A DNA stretch of 43,673 bases from Dehalococcoidia bacterium (GTDB lineage: Bacteria; Chloroflexota; Dehalococcoidia; GIF9; AB-539-J10): contig JAUWHW010000016.1 of the NCBI GenBank assembly GCA_030605665.1, positions 1-43,673 on the forward strand, read 5' to 3'. Both the position numbers and the translations under genes were made by a program. Positions 7,055 through 14,002 of this stretch are shown in pieces; position 1 is the stretch's first letter; every line of letters begins with the position of its first letter. A model generated the notes under the pieces. The model saw nothing but the letters and a program-made list of their open reading frames with translations, did not search any database and was not told the origin of the DNA.

Positions 7055-8431
7055 ATGAATGATTTCAATCCAGCCCAGCTCGCCCGTATGGATACCGACA
7101 GGCTAACCGCCTACCGCCAAAACCTGGACTTCTACAACGGTAAGCACTGGCCACAGGTATCCAGACATCGCCAGCTGGTATTTAACTATGCCAAGGTCTC
7201 CGTTGATAAAGTCACCAGTTATTTAATGCAGGAACTTACCTTCGCCTGCTACCTCGCAGGGGAAGGTGAGGACCTAAAAGCTAAGGTGAGAAGAGCAGAG
7301 CAGCTGCTACGCCAGGTATATGAACAGAACAACCTTCAGCAGCTAGATTGGGAGACCGAGATAGATGCTGCGGTCCTCGGGGATGGCTGCTATAAGGTCA
7401 TCTGGGACGCCGATGAAAAGCGTATCAGGATCACCTCGCCCGATGTCTCCGGTATATTCGCCTCGTGGCTGGGAGATGACCTGGCTAAAGTGTGGAGAGT
7501 GGCTTCAAGATACGAGCTGACAGCCGACGAAATCCAGATCCTTTATGGGGTGGCCACCCCTAAAAAGAAGGCTTCCCTCACCGAGCTCTGGACCGCTAAG
7601 GACTTTGAGCTCTACCTGGACAATGACCGAATCCAGTCCAAGCCCAACCCCTACGGCTTCATCCCCTTTGTCATCTTCCCCAACCTCCGTGAGCCCAAGA
7701 AGTTCTGGGGCACCTCCGATATCCCCAATATCACCCAGCCGCAGAGGGAGCTAAACCGAGCCCTGAGTCAGCTCTCGAGGATCCTTGAGCTGTCAGGAAA
7801 CCCCATCGCAGTGCTGGAGAACGTAGGCACAGCAGAGGACATCAAGGTCCAGCCAGGAGCGGTGTGGGCCATCCCCGAGGATGCCAAAGCCTATTTACTT
7901 GATCTTCTCCAGGGCGGTGGCATCAGGCTGCACATAGACTACATTGATTTGATCTACCGTGCCCTTCATGACATTTCAGAGACTCCCCGGGCTGCCTGGG
8001 GAGGCATCGAGAAGGAGCTATCAGGAGCAGCCTTGACTATCGAACTAGGCAGCTTAATCCAGAAAGTCACCAGGAAAAGGACCATACGCACCAACGCCTA
8101 TCACCAGAGAGCCGAGATGATATTAAAGCTGGCCGAGAAGTATATGAGTGAGAACTTTGAAGGTATCACCCACAGAGTAGTCTGGGGACCCATATTGCCC
8201 CAGGATACAGCCAGGCAGGCACAAAACGAACAACTACTGGTCCAGGCAGGAGTGCACTCACGCAGGACTGCCATGGACGAGATGGGAATAATGGATCCTG
8301 ACGAGGAGTTCAATAGGTGGCTGGAGGAGCGCGAGAGGATCCTACAAATGAATCGGGAGTTTAGGGCAGCCTCCACTCGCGGAGGAGCGAGAGAGAGAGC
8401 GACAGCCGCGGAGATGGAAGTGCCTGAATAA
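7055..8431 (+). CDS. Phage portal protein (SPP1 gp6-like)
   Basis: The 458-residue protein matches the portal family in architecture: an N-terminal helical crown/wing segment (NFYNGKHW-like, NYAKVSVDKVTSYLMQE), a central domain with LGDGCYKVIWD and ITSPDVSGIFASWLGDD, the stem/loop segment around TQPQRELNRALSQLSRILEL, and the GIEKELSGAALTIELGSLIQ segment typical of the clip/stem region. Portals form the dodecameric vertex ring through which DNA is packaged. The gene follows a GGGGAGACTTAAGAG ribosome site and precedes scaffold and capsid genes in canonical order. What is unusual is the absence of a terminase gene upstream. Confidence 0.85.
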   Translation: MNDFNPAQLARMDTDRLTAYRQNLDFYNGKHWPQVSRHRQLVFNYAKVSVDKVTSYLMQELTFACYLAGEGEDLKAKVRRAEQLLRQVYEQNNLQQLDWETEIDAAVLGDGCYKVIWDADEKRIRITSPDVSGIFASWLGDDLAKVWRVASRYELTADEIQILYGVATPKKKASLTELWTAKDFELYLDNDRIQSKPNPYGFIPFVIFPNLREPKKFWGTSDIPNITQPQRELNRALSQLSRILELSGNPIAVLENVGTAEDIKVQPGAVWAIPEDAKAYLLDLLQGGGIRLHIDYIDLIYRALHDISETPRAAWGGIEKELSGAALTIELGSLIQKVTRKRTIRTNAYHQRAEMILKLAEKYMSENFEGITHRVVWGPILPQDTARQAQNEQLLVQAGVHSRRTAMDEMGIMDPDEEFNRWLEERERILQMNREFRAASTRGGARERATAAEMEVPE

Positions 8432-8452
8432 TAAACTCAAATATGGAGGAAC

Positions 8453-8989
8453 ATGGATAACGAAAACGAGGAAACCAAAGTAACCGAGAACCAGGTTTCA
8501 GCAGGTTCTGAGCAAAGCGAAGAATCTCTAGCCGCGGTCAAGGCTCAGCTCGATGAGGAGCAGAAAGCCAAGGCAGCCGTAGAGGAAGCCATGGCGGGGA
8601 AAGATACCCGCATAGCCGAGCTTGAGGCTCACGTAGCCGAGTTCACCACGCAGCTTGAAGGCAAAACCAGGGAATTGGAAGCCTCCGCTGCCGAGCTGGC
8701 TACCGTCAATCAAGCCAAAGGCGAGGCGGTAGCTAAATACCTCGGCATGGCTAAAGCCCTTAATCCCACCATCCCCGAGGGCATTATTGCCGGGGAGACC
8801 ATCGAGGAGATCAACGAATCCATCAATAAGGGTAAGGCTCTCGTCGAGGCGGTCAAGAAGACCATGGAGGCCGAGGCTGCAGGAACCAAAGTGCCCGCAG
8901 GGGCACCTACCAGAGGCGAAATATCACTTGAGGGACTCTCCCCCAGGGAGAAGATCGCCGCTGGAATTCAACAAAAAGGAGGTAGTTAA
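8453..8989 (+). CDS. Phage capsid scaffolding-like coiled-coil protein
   Basis: The 178-residue, highly charged protein has a heptad-rich coiled coil from about residue 20 to 95 (SLAAVKAQLDEEQKAKAAVE and onward). A region rich in Ala and Gly follows, with a C-terminal helix ending SLEGLSPREKIAAGIQQKGG. Position between portal and major capsid protein, size and coiled-coil character match scaffolding proteins, which guide capsid assembly and leave the mature particle. A GGAGG site precedes ATG 8453. It is 21 bp after the portal stop and 2 bp before the capsid start, so the three are co-transcribed. Confidence 0.7.
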   Translation: MDNENEETKVTENQVSAGSEQSEESLAAVKAQLDEEQKAKAAVEEAMAGKDTRIAELEAHVAEFTTQLEGKTRELEASAAELATVNQAKGEAVAKYLGMAKALNPTIPEGIIAGETIEEINESINKGKALVEAVKKTMEAEAAGTKVPAGAPTRGEISLEGLSPREKIAAGIQQKGGS

Positions 8990-8991
8990 TT

Positions 8992-10047
8992 ATGAGTTTA
9001 TCTTTAGTAGAAGCCAGTAAGCTCTCGACCGATATCCTGCTAAAGGGAATCATCGAGACCATCATTAAGGACAGTCCTATCTTGCAGGAGATGCCCTTCA
9101 TTCAAATCGTGGGCAATAGCCTGAAATATAACCGAGAAAGCGTTTTGCCCACCGTGAACTTCTACGATGTGGGAGACACCTGGGTAGAGTCCACCCCGGA
9201 GTTCGAGGCGGTCACCGCTACCCTGAAAATCCTGGGGGGAGATGCCGATGTGGATAACTTCCTCAAGGCTACTCGCTCCAATATCCAGGACTTAGAGACA
9301 GCCGTTATCGAGCAGAAGGCCAAGGCCCTGAGGCATGAGTTTGAAAAGAGCTTCATCCAGGGCAATTCCGCCACCAACGCCAAGCAGTTCGATGGAATTC
9401 ATAAAGTGATTGGAGGTACAGCCTGGACAGCCAGCACCGCCTACGTCGTAGGAGATGTTGTCGTCCCTGAGGCAGGAGAGGAAAACGGCTTCAGGTATGT
9501 CTGCACTGTAGCAGGCACTTCCCACACCGCCAATCCTGTCTGGCCTACTGTCGAGGGTGGATCTATCGCCGAATCTACCGGTGTAACCTGGGTCTGTCAC
9601 TATGGCGGTCACCTATCCGCTGGCACAGGTGCGGCCGGCACCGTCACTCCCGGAGCCCTTTCCCTTACCAAGCTCGATAACCTTATTGATCTTGTCAGGG
9701 GAGGCAAGCCTGAAATGCTGCTTATGAGCCGCCTGAGTCGCAGGCGTCTTCAGGCTTTAGCCAGGGCCGCCGGCAGCAACCTTGAGGTCGGTGAGGGCAA
9801 GCTCGGCCAGCAAGTCCAGTTCTATAATGGCATCCCCATCGCCATATCGGATTGGGTTCTTGACAATCTCGGGCCAAGTAGCAATTGCACCACTATCTAC
9901 GCCTTCCAGATGGGCGAGGGCGCTGTTTGCGGGCTCTCCAGCCCTGAGGTGATACAGGTCGAGCGCCTCGGCTCTCTGGAGACCAAGGACGCTGCCAGAA
10001 CCAGGATTAAGTGGTATTGCTTCACTAGCCCTCTTCTCCACCGTTAA
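8992..10047 (+). CDS. Major capsid protein (HK97-fold type) with an inserted surface domain
   Basis: The 351-residue protein follows the scaffold gene after AAAGGAGG. Its N-terminal arm and E-loop region (SLKYNRESVLPTVNFYDVGD), spine-helix region (TRSNIQDLETAVIEQKAKAL, about 94-113) and C-terminal P-domain strands (GIPIAISDWVL, GLSSPEVIQVERLGSLETK) follow the pattern of HK97-like coats. Residues about 141-205 are an insertion resembling the small W-x-P-S-T-A-Y-x-x-G-D-x-V module of phage surface proteins (TAWTASTAYVVGDVVVPE, YVCTVAGTSHTANPVWPT, STGVTWVCHYGG). It probably forms an outward-facing knob. Fold assignment is by pattern; a structure prediction would settle it. Confidence 0.8.
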   Translation: MSLSLVEASKLSTDILLKGIIETIIKDSPILQEMPFIQIVGNSLKYNRESVLPTVNFYDVGDTWVESTPEFEAVTATLKILGGDADVDNFLKATRSNIQDLETAVIEQKAKALRHEFEKSFIQGNSATNAKQFDGIHKVIGGTAWTASTAYVVGDVVVPEAGEENGFRYVCTVAGTSHTANPVWPTVEGGSIAESTGVTWVCHYGGHLSAGTGAAGTVTPGALSLTKLDNLIDLVRGGKPEMLLMSRLSRRRLQALARAAGSNLEVGEGKLGQQVQFYNGIPIAISDWVLDNLGPSSNCTTIYAFQMGEGAVCGLSSPEVIQVERLGSLETKDAARTRIKWYCFTSPLLHR

Positions 10048-10096
10048 TGCAGCAATGCTTTCCTGGATGAGTTCTTAAGAAAGGAGGAATTGAATC

Positions 10097-10504
10097 ATGG
10101 CTTTTGTAGATAAAGGAACTAGCCGCAAGATACTCCAGGGCATGTGCCCCATAAAGATCACGCTTGCAGGCGCTGTCGTTGCTGGCGACCCCATAATGTA
10201 TAGCACCGGCTGGACGAAGGCCCTCAACACTTCAGGGGCGCCCGCAGTCCTTATCGCTGGCGAGGACGGAGCGGTAGGCGAGGTTATCACCGCCTACGGC
10301 ATGGCTATCGTTGAGTGCGCCCATACCGCAGCCAACAAGCCGACCATGGGAGAGCAGATCGCCGTTGCCGATACCGGCATCTACGCCCCAGACGGCACAG
10401 GCTTGCAGGACGTAGGCTACGTGGTTGGTATAGACGCCGACAACTTACATAGCCAAATCCTGCTCTGTGGCATGATTGTAGAGCTTGATCTGGCAGGCAC
10501 ATAA
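10097..10504 (+). CDS. Capsid cement/decoration protein (DUF2190-like)
   Basis: The 135-residue beta-rich protein has alternating Gly/Ala/Val segments such as KITLAGAVVAGDPIMYS, AVLIAGEDGAVGEVITAY and GEQIAVADTGIYAP. This is the pattern of small capsid-stabilising proteins encoded immediately after the major capsid gene. AAAGGAGGAATTGAATC gives a strong ribosome site before ATG 10097. Two perfect hairpins follow it (10512-10545 and 10571-10602), which may limit transcription into the adaptor gene and favour the capsid genes. Confidence 0.7.
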   Translation: MAFVDKGTSRKILQGMCPIKITLAGAVVAGDPIMYSTGWTKALNTSGAPAVLIAGEDGAVGEVITAYGMAIVECAHTAANKPTMGEQIAVADTGIYAPDGTGLQDVGYVVGIDADNLHSQILLCGMIVELDLAGT

Positions 10505-10511
10505 GGAGAGG

Positions 10512-10642
10512 CTTGCCATGGATTTTTGCCATTTACCATGGCAAGACCACCTTCTTAACCTCCTTTGCAACGGGGGAGGGAGCATCGACCCTCCCTCCCC
10601 CGCACGGAGGAGACTCGTAGTGCGAGGCTTTAGCCTCGTGCA
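10512..10642 (+). terminator. Two perfect hairpins and a half-REP after the capsid genes
   Basis: CTTGCCATGG (10512-10521) pairs exactly with CCATGGCAAG (10536-10545). CGGGGGAGGGAG (10571-10582) pairs exactly with CTCCCTCCCCCG (10591-10602). A type A half-REP follows at 10617-10642. There is no U-tract, so these are more likely attenuators or 3'-end stabilisers than strong terminators. They fill the 153-bp gap between cement and adaptor genes. Confidence 0.45.
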
Positions 10643-10657
10643 GAGAGGTTAATTGAT

Positions 10658-11245
10658 ATGACTTTAAGCGAAATGCGAGCCAGGGTCCGGGAGGACCTCC
10701 AGGACACCGATGCCGCCAACTACCGCTGGACTAACGATGAGGTAGACGGAGCTATCGAGAGGGTAGTCAGGGAGTTCTCCCTGGCATATCCCCTGCAGCA
10801 GCAGGACGATATCGCCACCGAAGACGGCACTGCTATTCTGGATATTTCCAGCCTCACTCAAAGACTAAAGGTCTATTCCGTGGAGTTCCCCATGGGCCAG
10901 CACCCGCCTTACTTGCAGAGGTTCACCCAGTGGATGGACGAGCTCTATATGGAAGACGTGGGCAACGGAGACGATGCTAGAGTCAAGTGGGGAAAGCAGC
11001 ACACTTTGGATGGTGACCCAGCATCGTCAACTATCCCTGAGGAATTTGAGGAGATCATCGTCCTGGGAGCCACGGGCTACCTGGCCACATCAGCATCGGT
11101 CTACACCGTGGACAGAGCCACCATTGCCGGGCGACATGCCACCATCAACTTCGGCAAGTGGGGGCAGCAGAGGCTCGACCGCTACGAGAGCAAGCTTAAA
11201 GCCATCAGCAGCCGAGTGATCCCCAGGGAGCTTTACACCGAATGA
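10658..11245 (+). CDS. Head-tail adaptor/connector protein
   Basis: The 195-residue protein starts MTLSEMRARVREDLQDTDAA, a helical start typical of phage adaptor proteins that dock on the portal ring. It has YRWTNDEVDGAIERVVREFS, a central beta segment (EDGTAILDISSLTQRLKVYS) and a C-terminal helix (FGKWGQQRLDRYESKLKAIS). The position downstream of capsid genes agrees. A type A half-REP lies immediately upstream and supplies part of the leader. The 3' end abuts an AT-rich repeat. Confidence 0.65.
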   Translation: MTLSEMRARVREDLQDTDAANYRWTNDEVDGAIERVVREFSLAYPLQQQDDIATEDGTAILDISSLTQRLKVYSVEFPMGQHPPYLQRFTQWMDELYMEDVGNGDDARVKWGKQHTLDGDPASSTIPEEFEEIIVLGATGYLATSASVYTVDRATIAGRHATINFGKWGQQRLDRYESKLKAISSRVIPRELYTE

Positions 11246-11348
11246 AATGCAAAAAGCAAAGGTAAAAATGCAAAAATACAGAGCAAAGGTGCAAAAAGTT
11301 TTACATTTTGACCTGTCATTTTGATTTTTGACTTTTGAGGTTTGATTT
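11246..11348. repeat. AT-rich dispersed repeat, copy 1
   Basis: It has a purine-rich left part (AAAATGCAAAAATACAGAGC) and a T-rich right part (CATTTTGATTTTTGACTTTT). The same sequence recurs at 13624-13700, 13897-14001 and, inverted, at 18113-18197. It ends right at the ATG of the next gene, which has no Shine-Dalgarno. Confidence 0.7.
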
Positions 11349-12755
11349 ATGCTCAGCATTGGCACTCTCAAGAGCTTCAACTCCACCGACTACCGGGCTG
11401 AGGTCCAGCTCGCCGGCTCGATCACGGCTTACCTGGATAATATCCCCGTAGCCAGGAACATCGCAGCGTCTCAGATGATAGCCGGCCGGCATGTCATCGT
11501 GGCTATCCCTGGCGGGAATCCCAAAGACGCCTGCGTCATCGCCGTTTGGGCCGGAGCAGCAGGCGGCGGCGGCGGAGGGGGCGCTGCTAACTTCCTTGCC
11601 TTAACCGATACACCGTCCAGCTATTCCGGTCAGGCAGCCAAATCAGCCGTGGTGAACGCCGCCCAGAACGCCCTTCAGTTCGCCCAAAGAGCAACAATCT
11701 CCGCAGCCAATAAGACCATCTACGTCTACAAGGACGCCACCGGGAATGGGGACGGTACTTCCTGGGCAAACGCCTTTACCAGCATTCAGGCTGCTATTGA
11801 TTCCATCGAGGGCATTCTAATCCATAGCTACACCATCAAGGTCAGGAAAGGTTCTACCCCATATAGAGAAACCGTTCACCTTAACTCCGACCCCGATAAT
11901 CATCCCACCCACATCATAGTCGGGGCCCTCACCATAGAGGCCGAATACTACTGGTATGGCGACTGTGAGGCTAATGCCACCGCAAACAGGATTGTCGATA
12001 CTGGCGCTTTCGCCAACGTAGCCGTTGGTGACAAGGTTATGGTTCTTGACCTTAATGGAGCTAACGGCAGGGCACAAGGCTACGGCATCGGTTCAGTTAC
12101 CAGTATCGCAGGCGCCCCAAACTATATTGCTACCGATGTCGGAAAAACACCAACTACCAATTGGAAGTATGTCATCGTCAAGACCGAAATATCAGGCAGC
12201 GATGATGGCACGGATGGCGGCACTGCCAGGGACTACTGTATCGCGCTAAACGCCATTGAGAACGTGACCATTAAAGGGTTTTACCTGACCTACAGCGACT
12301 TAAATGTCATTAGTGCTTCAGGAGCAAAATTCAGCATCTACGGTCTCATTGTTGACAATTGCGATGCTGCTTTAGAAGCTGGAGAGTTCAGCTATCTCTA
12401 TTGTCAATATGCCTACCTGAAAAATGGCAGCGAGCGCTATGGATATGGCGGCGGGGGAGTTGGGTATCTCAGATTCCTCCACTGTGCCCTGGACGCCCCC
12501 TCAGATAAGCGATTATTCAATGTCTCTAACCTTGTCAGCCTTGATGTCAGATACTGTTACCTCGACCACGGCGCTTTCGGTTTCAATATGGAGCAATTCG
12601 CCTTCGGTCAGCTTGGCTTCTCAACTATTTCAGCCAATGTAGCTACTGGCCTCAGAGCTCGGCAAAACTCAGCCATCAGGACCTTTTATAGCACTAACAA
12701 TGCCACTACGCCTGCAGACCCGGCAGGAACAACCGAAGGAGCATACATAGCCTAA
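11349..12755 (+). CDS. Phage baseplate/spike protein with beta-helix domain
   Basis: The 468-residue protein has three parts. Residues 1-70 form an OB-fold-like beta domain (MLSIGTLKSFNSTDYRAEVQ, IAGRHVIVAIPGGNPKDACV) as in baseplate spike or hub proteins. A Gly-rich hinge (AAGGGGGGGAANF) follows. From about 115 a right-handed beta-helix begins with the signature YVYKDATGNGDGTSWANAF TSIQAAID-type strand and continues with repeated strands to about 440. Such proteins bind or cleave surface polysaccharide during attachment. The start ATG comes directly after an AT-rich repeat without a ribosome site. A REP hairpin follows the stop. Confidence 0.7.
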   Translation: MLSIGTLKSFNSTDYRAEVQLAGSITAYLDNIPVARNIAASQMIAGRHVIVAIPGGNPKDACVIAVWAGAAGGGGGGGAANFLALTDTPSSYSGQAAKSAVVNAAQNALQFAQRATISAANKTIYVYKDATGNGDGTSWANAFTSIQAAIDSIEGILIHSYTIKVRKGSTPYRETVHLNSDPDNHPTHIIVGALTIEAEYYWYGDCEANATANRIVDTGAFANVAVGDKVMVLDLNGANGRAQGYGIGSVTSIAGAPNYIATDVGKTPTTNWKYVIVKTEISGSDDGTDGGTARDYCIALNAIENVTIKGFYLTYSDLNVISASGAKFSIYGLIVDNCDAALEAGEFSYLYCQYAYLKNGSERYGYGGGGVGYLRFLHCALDAPSDKRLFNVSNLVSLDVRYCYLDHGAFGFNMEQFAFGQLGFSTISANVATGLRARQNSAIRTFYSTNNATTPADPAGTTEGAYIA

Positions 12756-12784
12756 GTAGGGGAGAGGCTTGTCCTCTCCCAGTA
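12756..12784. repeat. REP-like hairpin (GTAGGGGAGAGGCTTGTCCT)
   Basis: GGGGAGAGG pairs with CCTCTCCC across a CTTGT-type loop. This has the architecture of type B REPs but a different stem. A sibling with stem GGGGAGGG lies inside the tail-hub gene at 15545-15571. Confidence 0.6.
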
Positions 12785-12797
12785 GAAGGAGGAAACA

Positions 12798-13250
12798 ATG
12801 AGCAAAGCCGAAGGTCCTGAACGAAGTGAAGGATCTAAAATTAAACAAGCAGTCGAAAAAGAAATCACCAAGGAGGGACTACCCAAAGAGGCCTTCGCCA
12901 TTGTGGGCGACCCTAATAACCCCGACAAGACCTGGAAACTTCCCCATCACACCAAAGCTATCTTCCGGGCACTCCAGGGCCGGCTGAATATCGAGAAGCC
13001 TGTCCTTGAACGAAGTGAAGGAACCGTTAACTGGGGCCGAATAGGGGCTAGCGGCCAGGGGCTAGGGCCTAGTCCCCAGTCCCCAGTCCCCACAATGCCC
13101 GCAGCCGTGGCAGCTCTGAGCCGGGGCGGTTACCGCGGGGAGAGGATCCAGGCTGACCCGGAGGAAATCATCCAGGCAGCCCGACATCTGGCATCTCATT
13201 ATGAAAAAGCGGGCAAGAGCATCCCTCCTACCCTCGGAGTACTGACATAA
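12798..13250 (+). CDS. Small phage-associated protein resembling the C-terminal part of XkdF-type maturation proteases, invaded by repeats
   Basis: The 150-residue protein has FAIVGDPNNPDKTWKLPHHT and a C-terminal helix QADPEEIIQAARHLASHYEK. This layout is seen in the C-terminal region of some phage prohead-protease fusions (DFAVVGDP...TWKLP...). No protease domain is present. Three unrelated repeats are translated within it: GPERSEG (about 6-12), LERSEG (about 70-75) and a Pro/Ser/Gly stretch from CCCCAGTCCCCAGTCCCC (about 80-93). All three keep the frame open. AGAAGGAGGAAACA precedes the ATG. Function is unknown. Whether the host tolerates the insertions or the gene is decaying cannot be told. 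Confidence 0.5.
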   Translation: MSKAEGPERSEGSKIKQAVEKEITKEGLPKEAFAIVGDPNNPDKTWKLPHHTKAIFRALQGRLNIEKPVLERSEGTVNWGRIGASGQGLGPSPQSPVPTMPAAVAALSRGGYRGERIQADPEEIIQAARHLASHYEKAGKSIPPTLGVLT

Positions 13251-13434
13251 CAGGCCTTATGCGTGGTATATGTGGCAAAAGAAATTACAGGGGCTCTCTG
13301 CCTCAAATTACAGGGGGTATAGCTGAATCCCTCGCTTGTAAGGAAAGGAAACTTCATTACAGGAGAGGATTAAGGTAAGGGTGAAAAATGGATATCGTAG
13401 TGGCGGGGTTTATCCCCGCCTAGTAGGAGGAATT

Positions 13435-13623
13435 ATGGACATCGGAGACATCTTTAGAAAAGCCACCAGGCCCATTGTAACCGTGATCTTCGCCTGCGTC
13501 ATCGCCCAGGTGGTGGTGGACAAGATTGACGCCCCGGAGTGGTTCTTAGGTCTGGCTATCCCGGTAATCCTGTGGTGGTTCGGCGAGAGAACCGTCACCC
13601 ACATCAAGGAGAGGCAAAAATAA
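13435..13623 (+). CDS. Small two-helix membrane protein, holin-like
   Basis: The 62-residue product from ATG 13435 has TM1 about 12-30 (PIVTVIFACVIAQVVV), a short DKIDAPE loop, TM2 about 34-48 (FLGLAIPVILWWFG) and a charged tail HIKERQK. This start is preferred because TAGGAGGAATT lies just upstream. An earlier ATG at 13387 would only translate a type C REP (SGGVYPRL). Size, topology and place in a virion island fit a holin or a small envelope-associated phage protein. No endolysin is nearby. Confidence 0.55.
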   Translation: MDIGDIFRKATRPIVTVIFACVIAQVVVDKIDAPEWFLGLAIPVILWWFGERTVTHIKERQK

Positions 13624-13700
13624 AAATGCAAAGTGCAAAAATACAGAGCAAAGATCAAAAAATTTGCATTTTCATCTGTAATTTTGATGTTTAAATTTTG
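13624..13700. repeat. AT-rich dispersed repeat, copy 2
   Basis: This copy closely matches 11246-11348, with AAAATGCAAAGTGCAAAAAT at its left and T-rich TTTGATGTTTAAATTTTG at its right. It ends at the start codon of the next small gene. Confidence 0.7.
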
Positions 13701-13892
13701 ATGTTTAAATTTCGTCGCTACTACTACCGCATCATCGGCTTCGCCCTGGCCGGAGCTGGGACAGGCCTGGTCCTGGACGAGCTGATCCACGGGCCTTTCA
13801 CCCTCACCCCAGCCAACCACGAGTTCTGGGGCTTAGTCGCCATCATCGCCGGTGCTGCCCTTATCTCCAAAAAGCCACACGGGAAGGACTAA
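13701..13892 (+). CDS. Small membrane protein of the virion island
   Basis: The 63-residue product from ATG 13701 (a TTG at 13698 is in frame) begins MFKFRRYYYR. It has TM1 about 11-26 (IIGFALAGAGTGLVLDEL), a polar loop, TM2 about 42-56 (FWGLVAIIAGAALI) and the tail SKKPHGKD. No ribosome site is visible, since the preceding DNA is an AT-rich repeat. It may pair with the 13435 product as a second holin-like or envelope protein; no family is recognised. Confidence 0.45.
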   Translation: MFKFRRYYYRIIGFALAGAGTGLVLDELIHGPFTLTPANHEFWGLVAIIAGAALISKKPHGKD

Positions 13893-13896
13893 GAAA

Positions 13897-14001
13897 GATA
13901 AAAAATAAAAATGCAATTTGTAATTTTAAGTTTTGACTTTTGACCTTTGATTTTAGTTGAGTTGTCATTTTAAACTTTGATTTTTAACTTTTAATTTTAG
14001 T
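13897..14001. repeat. AT-rich dispersed repeat, copy 3
   Basis: A diverged copy of the repeat at 11246, extended by T-rich motifs such as TTTGACTTTTGACCTTTG. It again ends at the ATG of the next virion gene (14003). Confidence 0.6.
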
Positions 14002-14002
14002 C

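Noticed and set aside
13260..13376. 38-residue ORF between the protease-linked gene and the holin-like gene
   Set aside because: It contains a duplicated AAATTACAGGGG motif and the dispersed GGAGAGGATTAAGG repeat, with no ribosome site, so it looks like repeat sequence.
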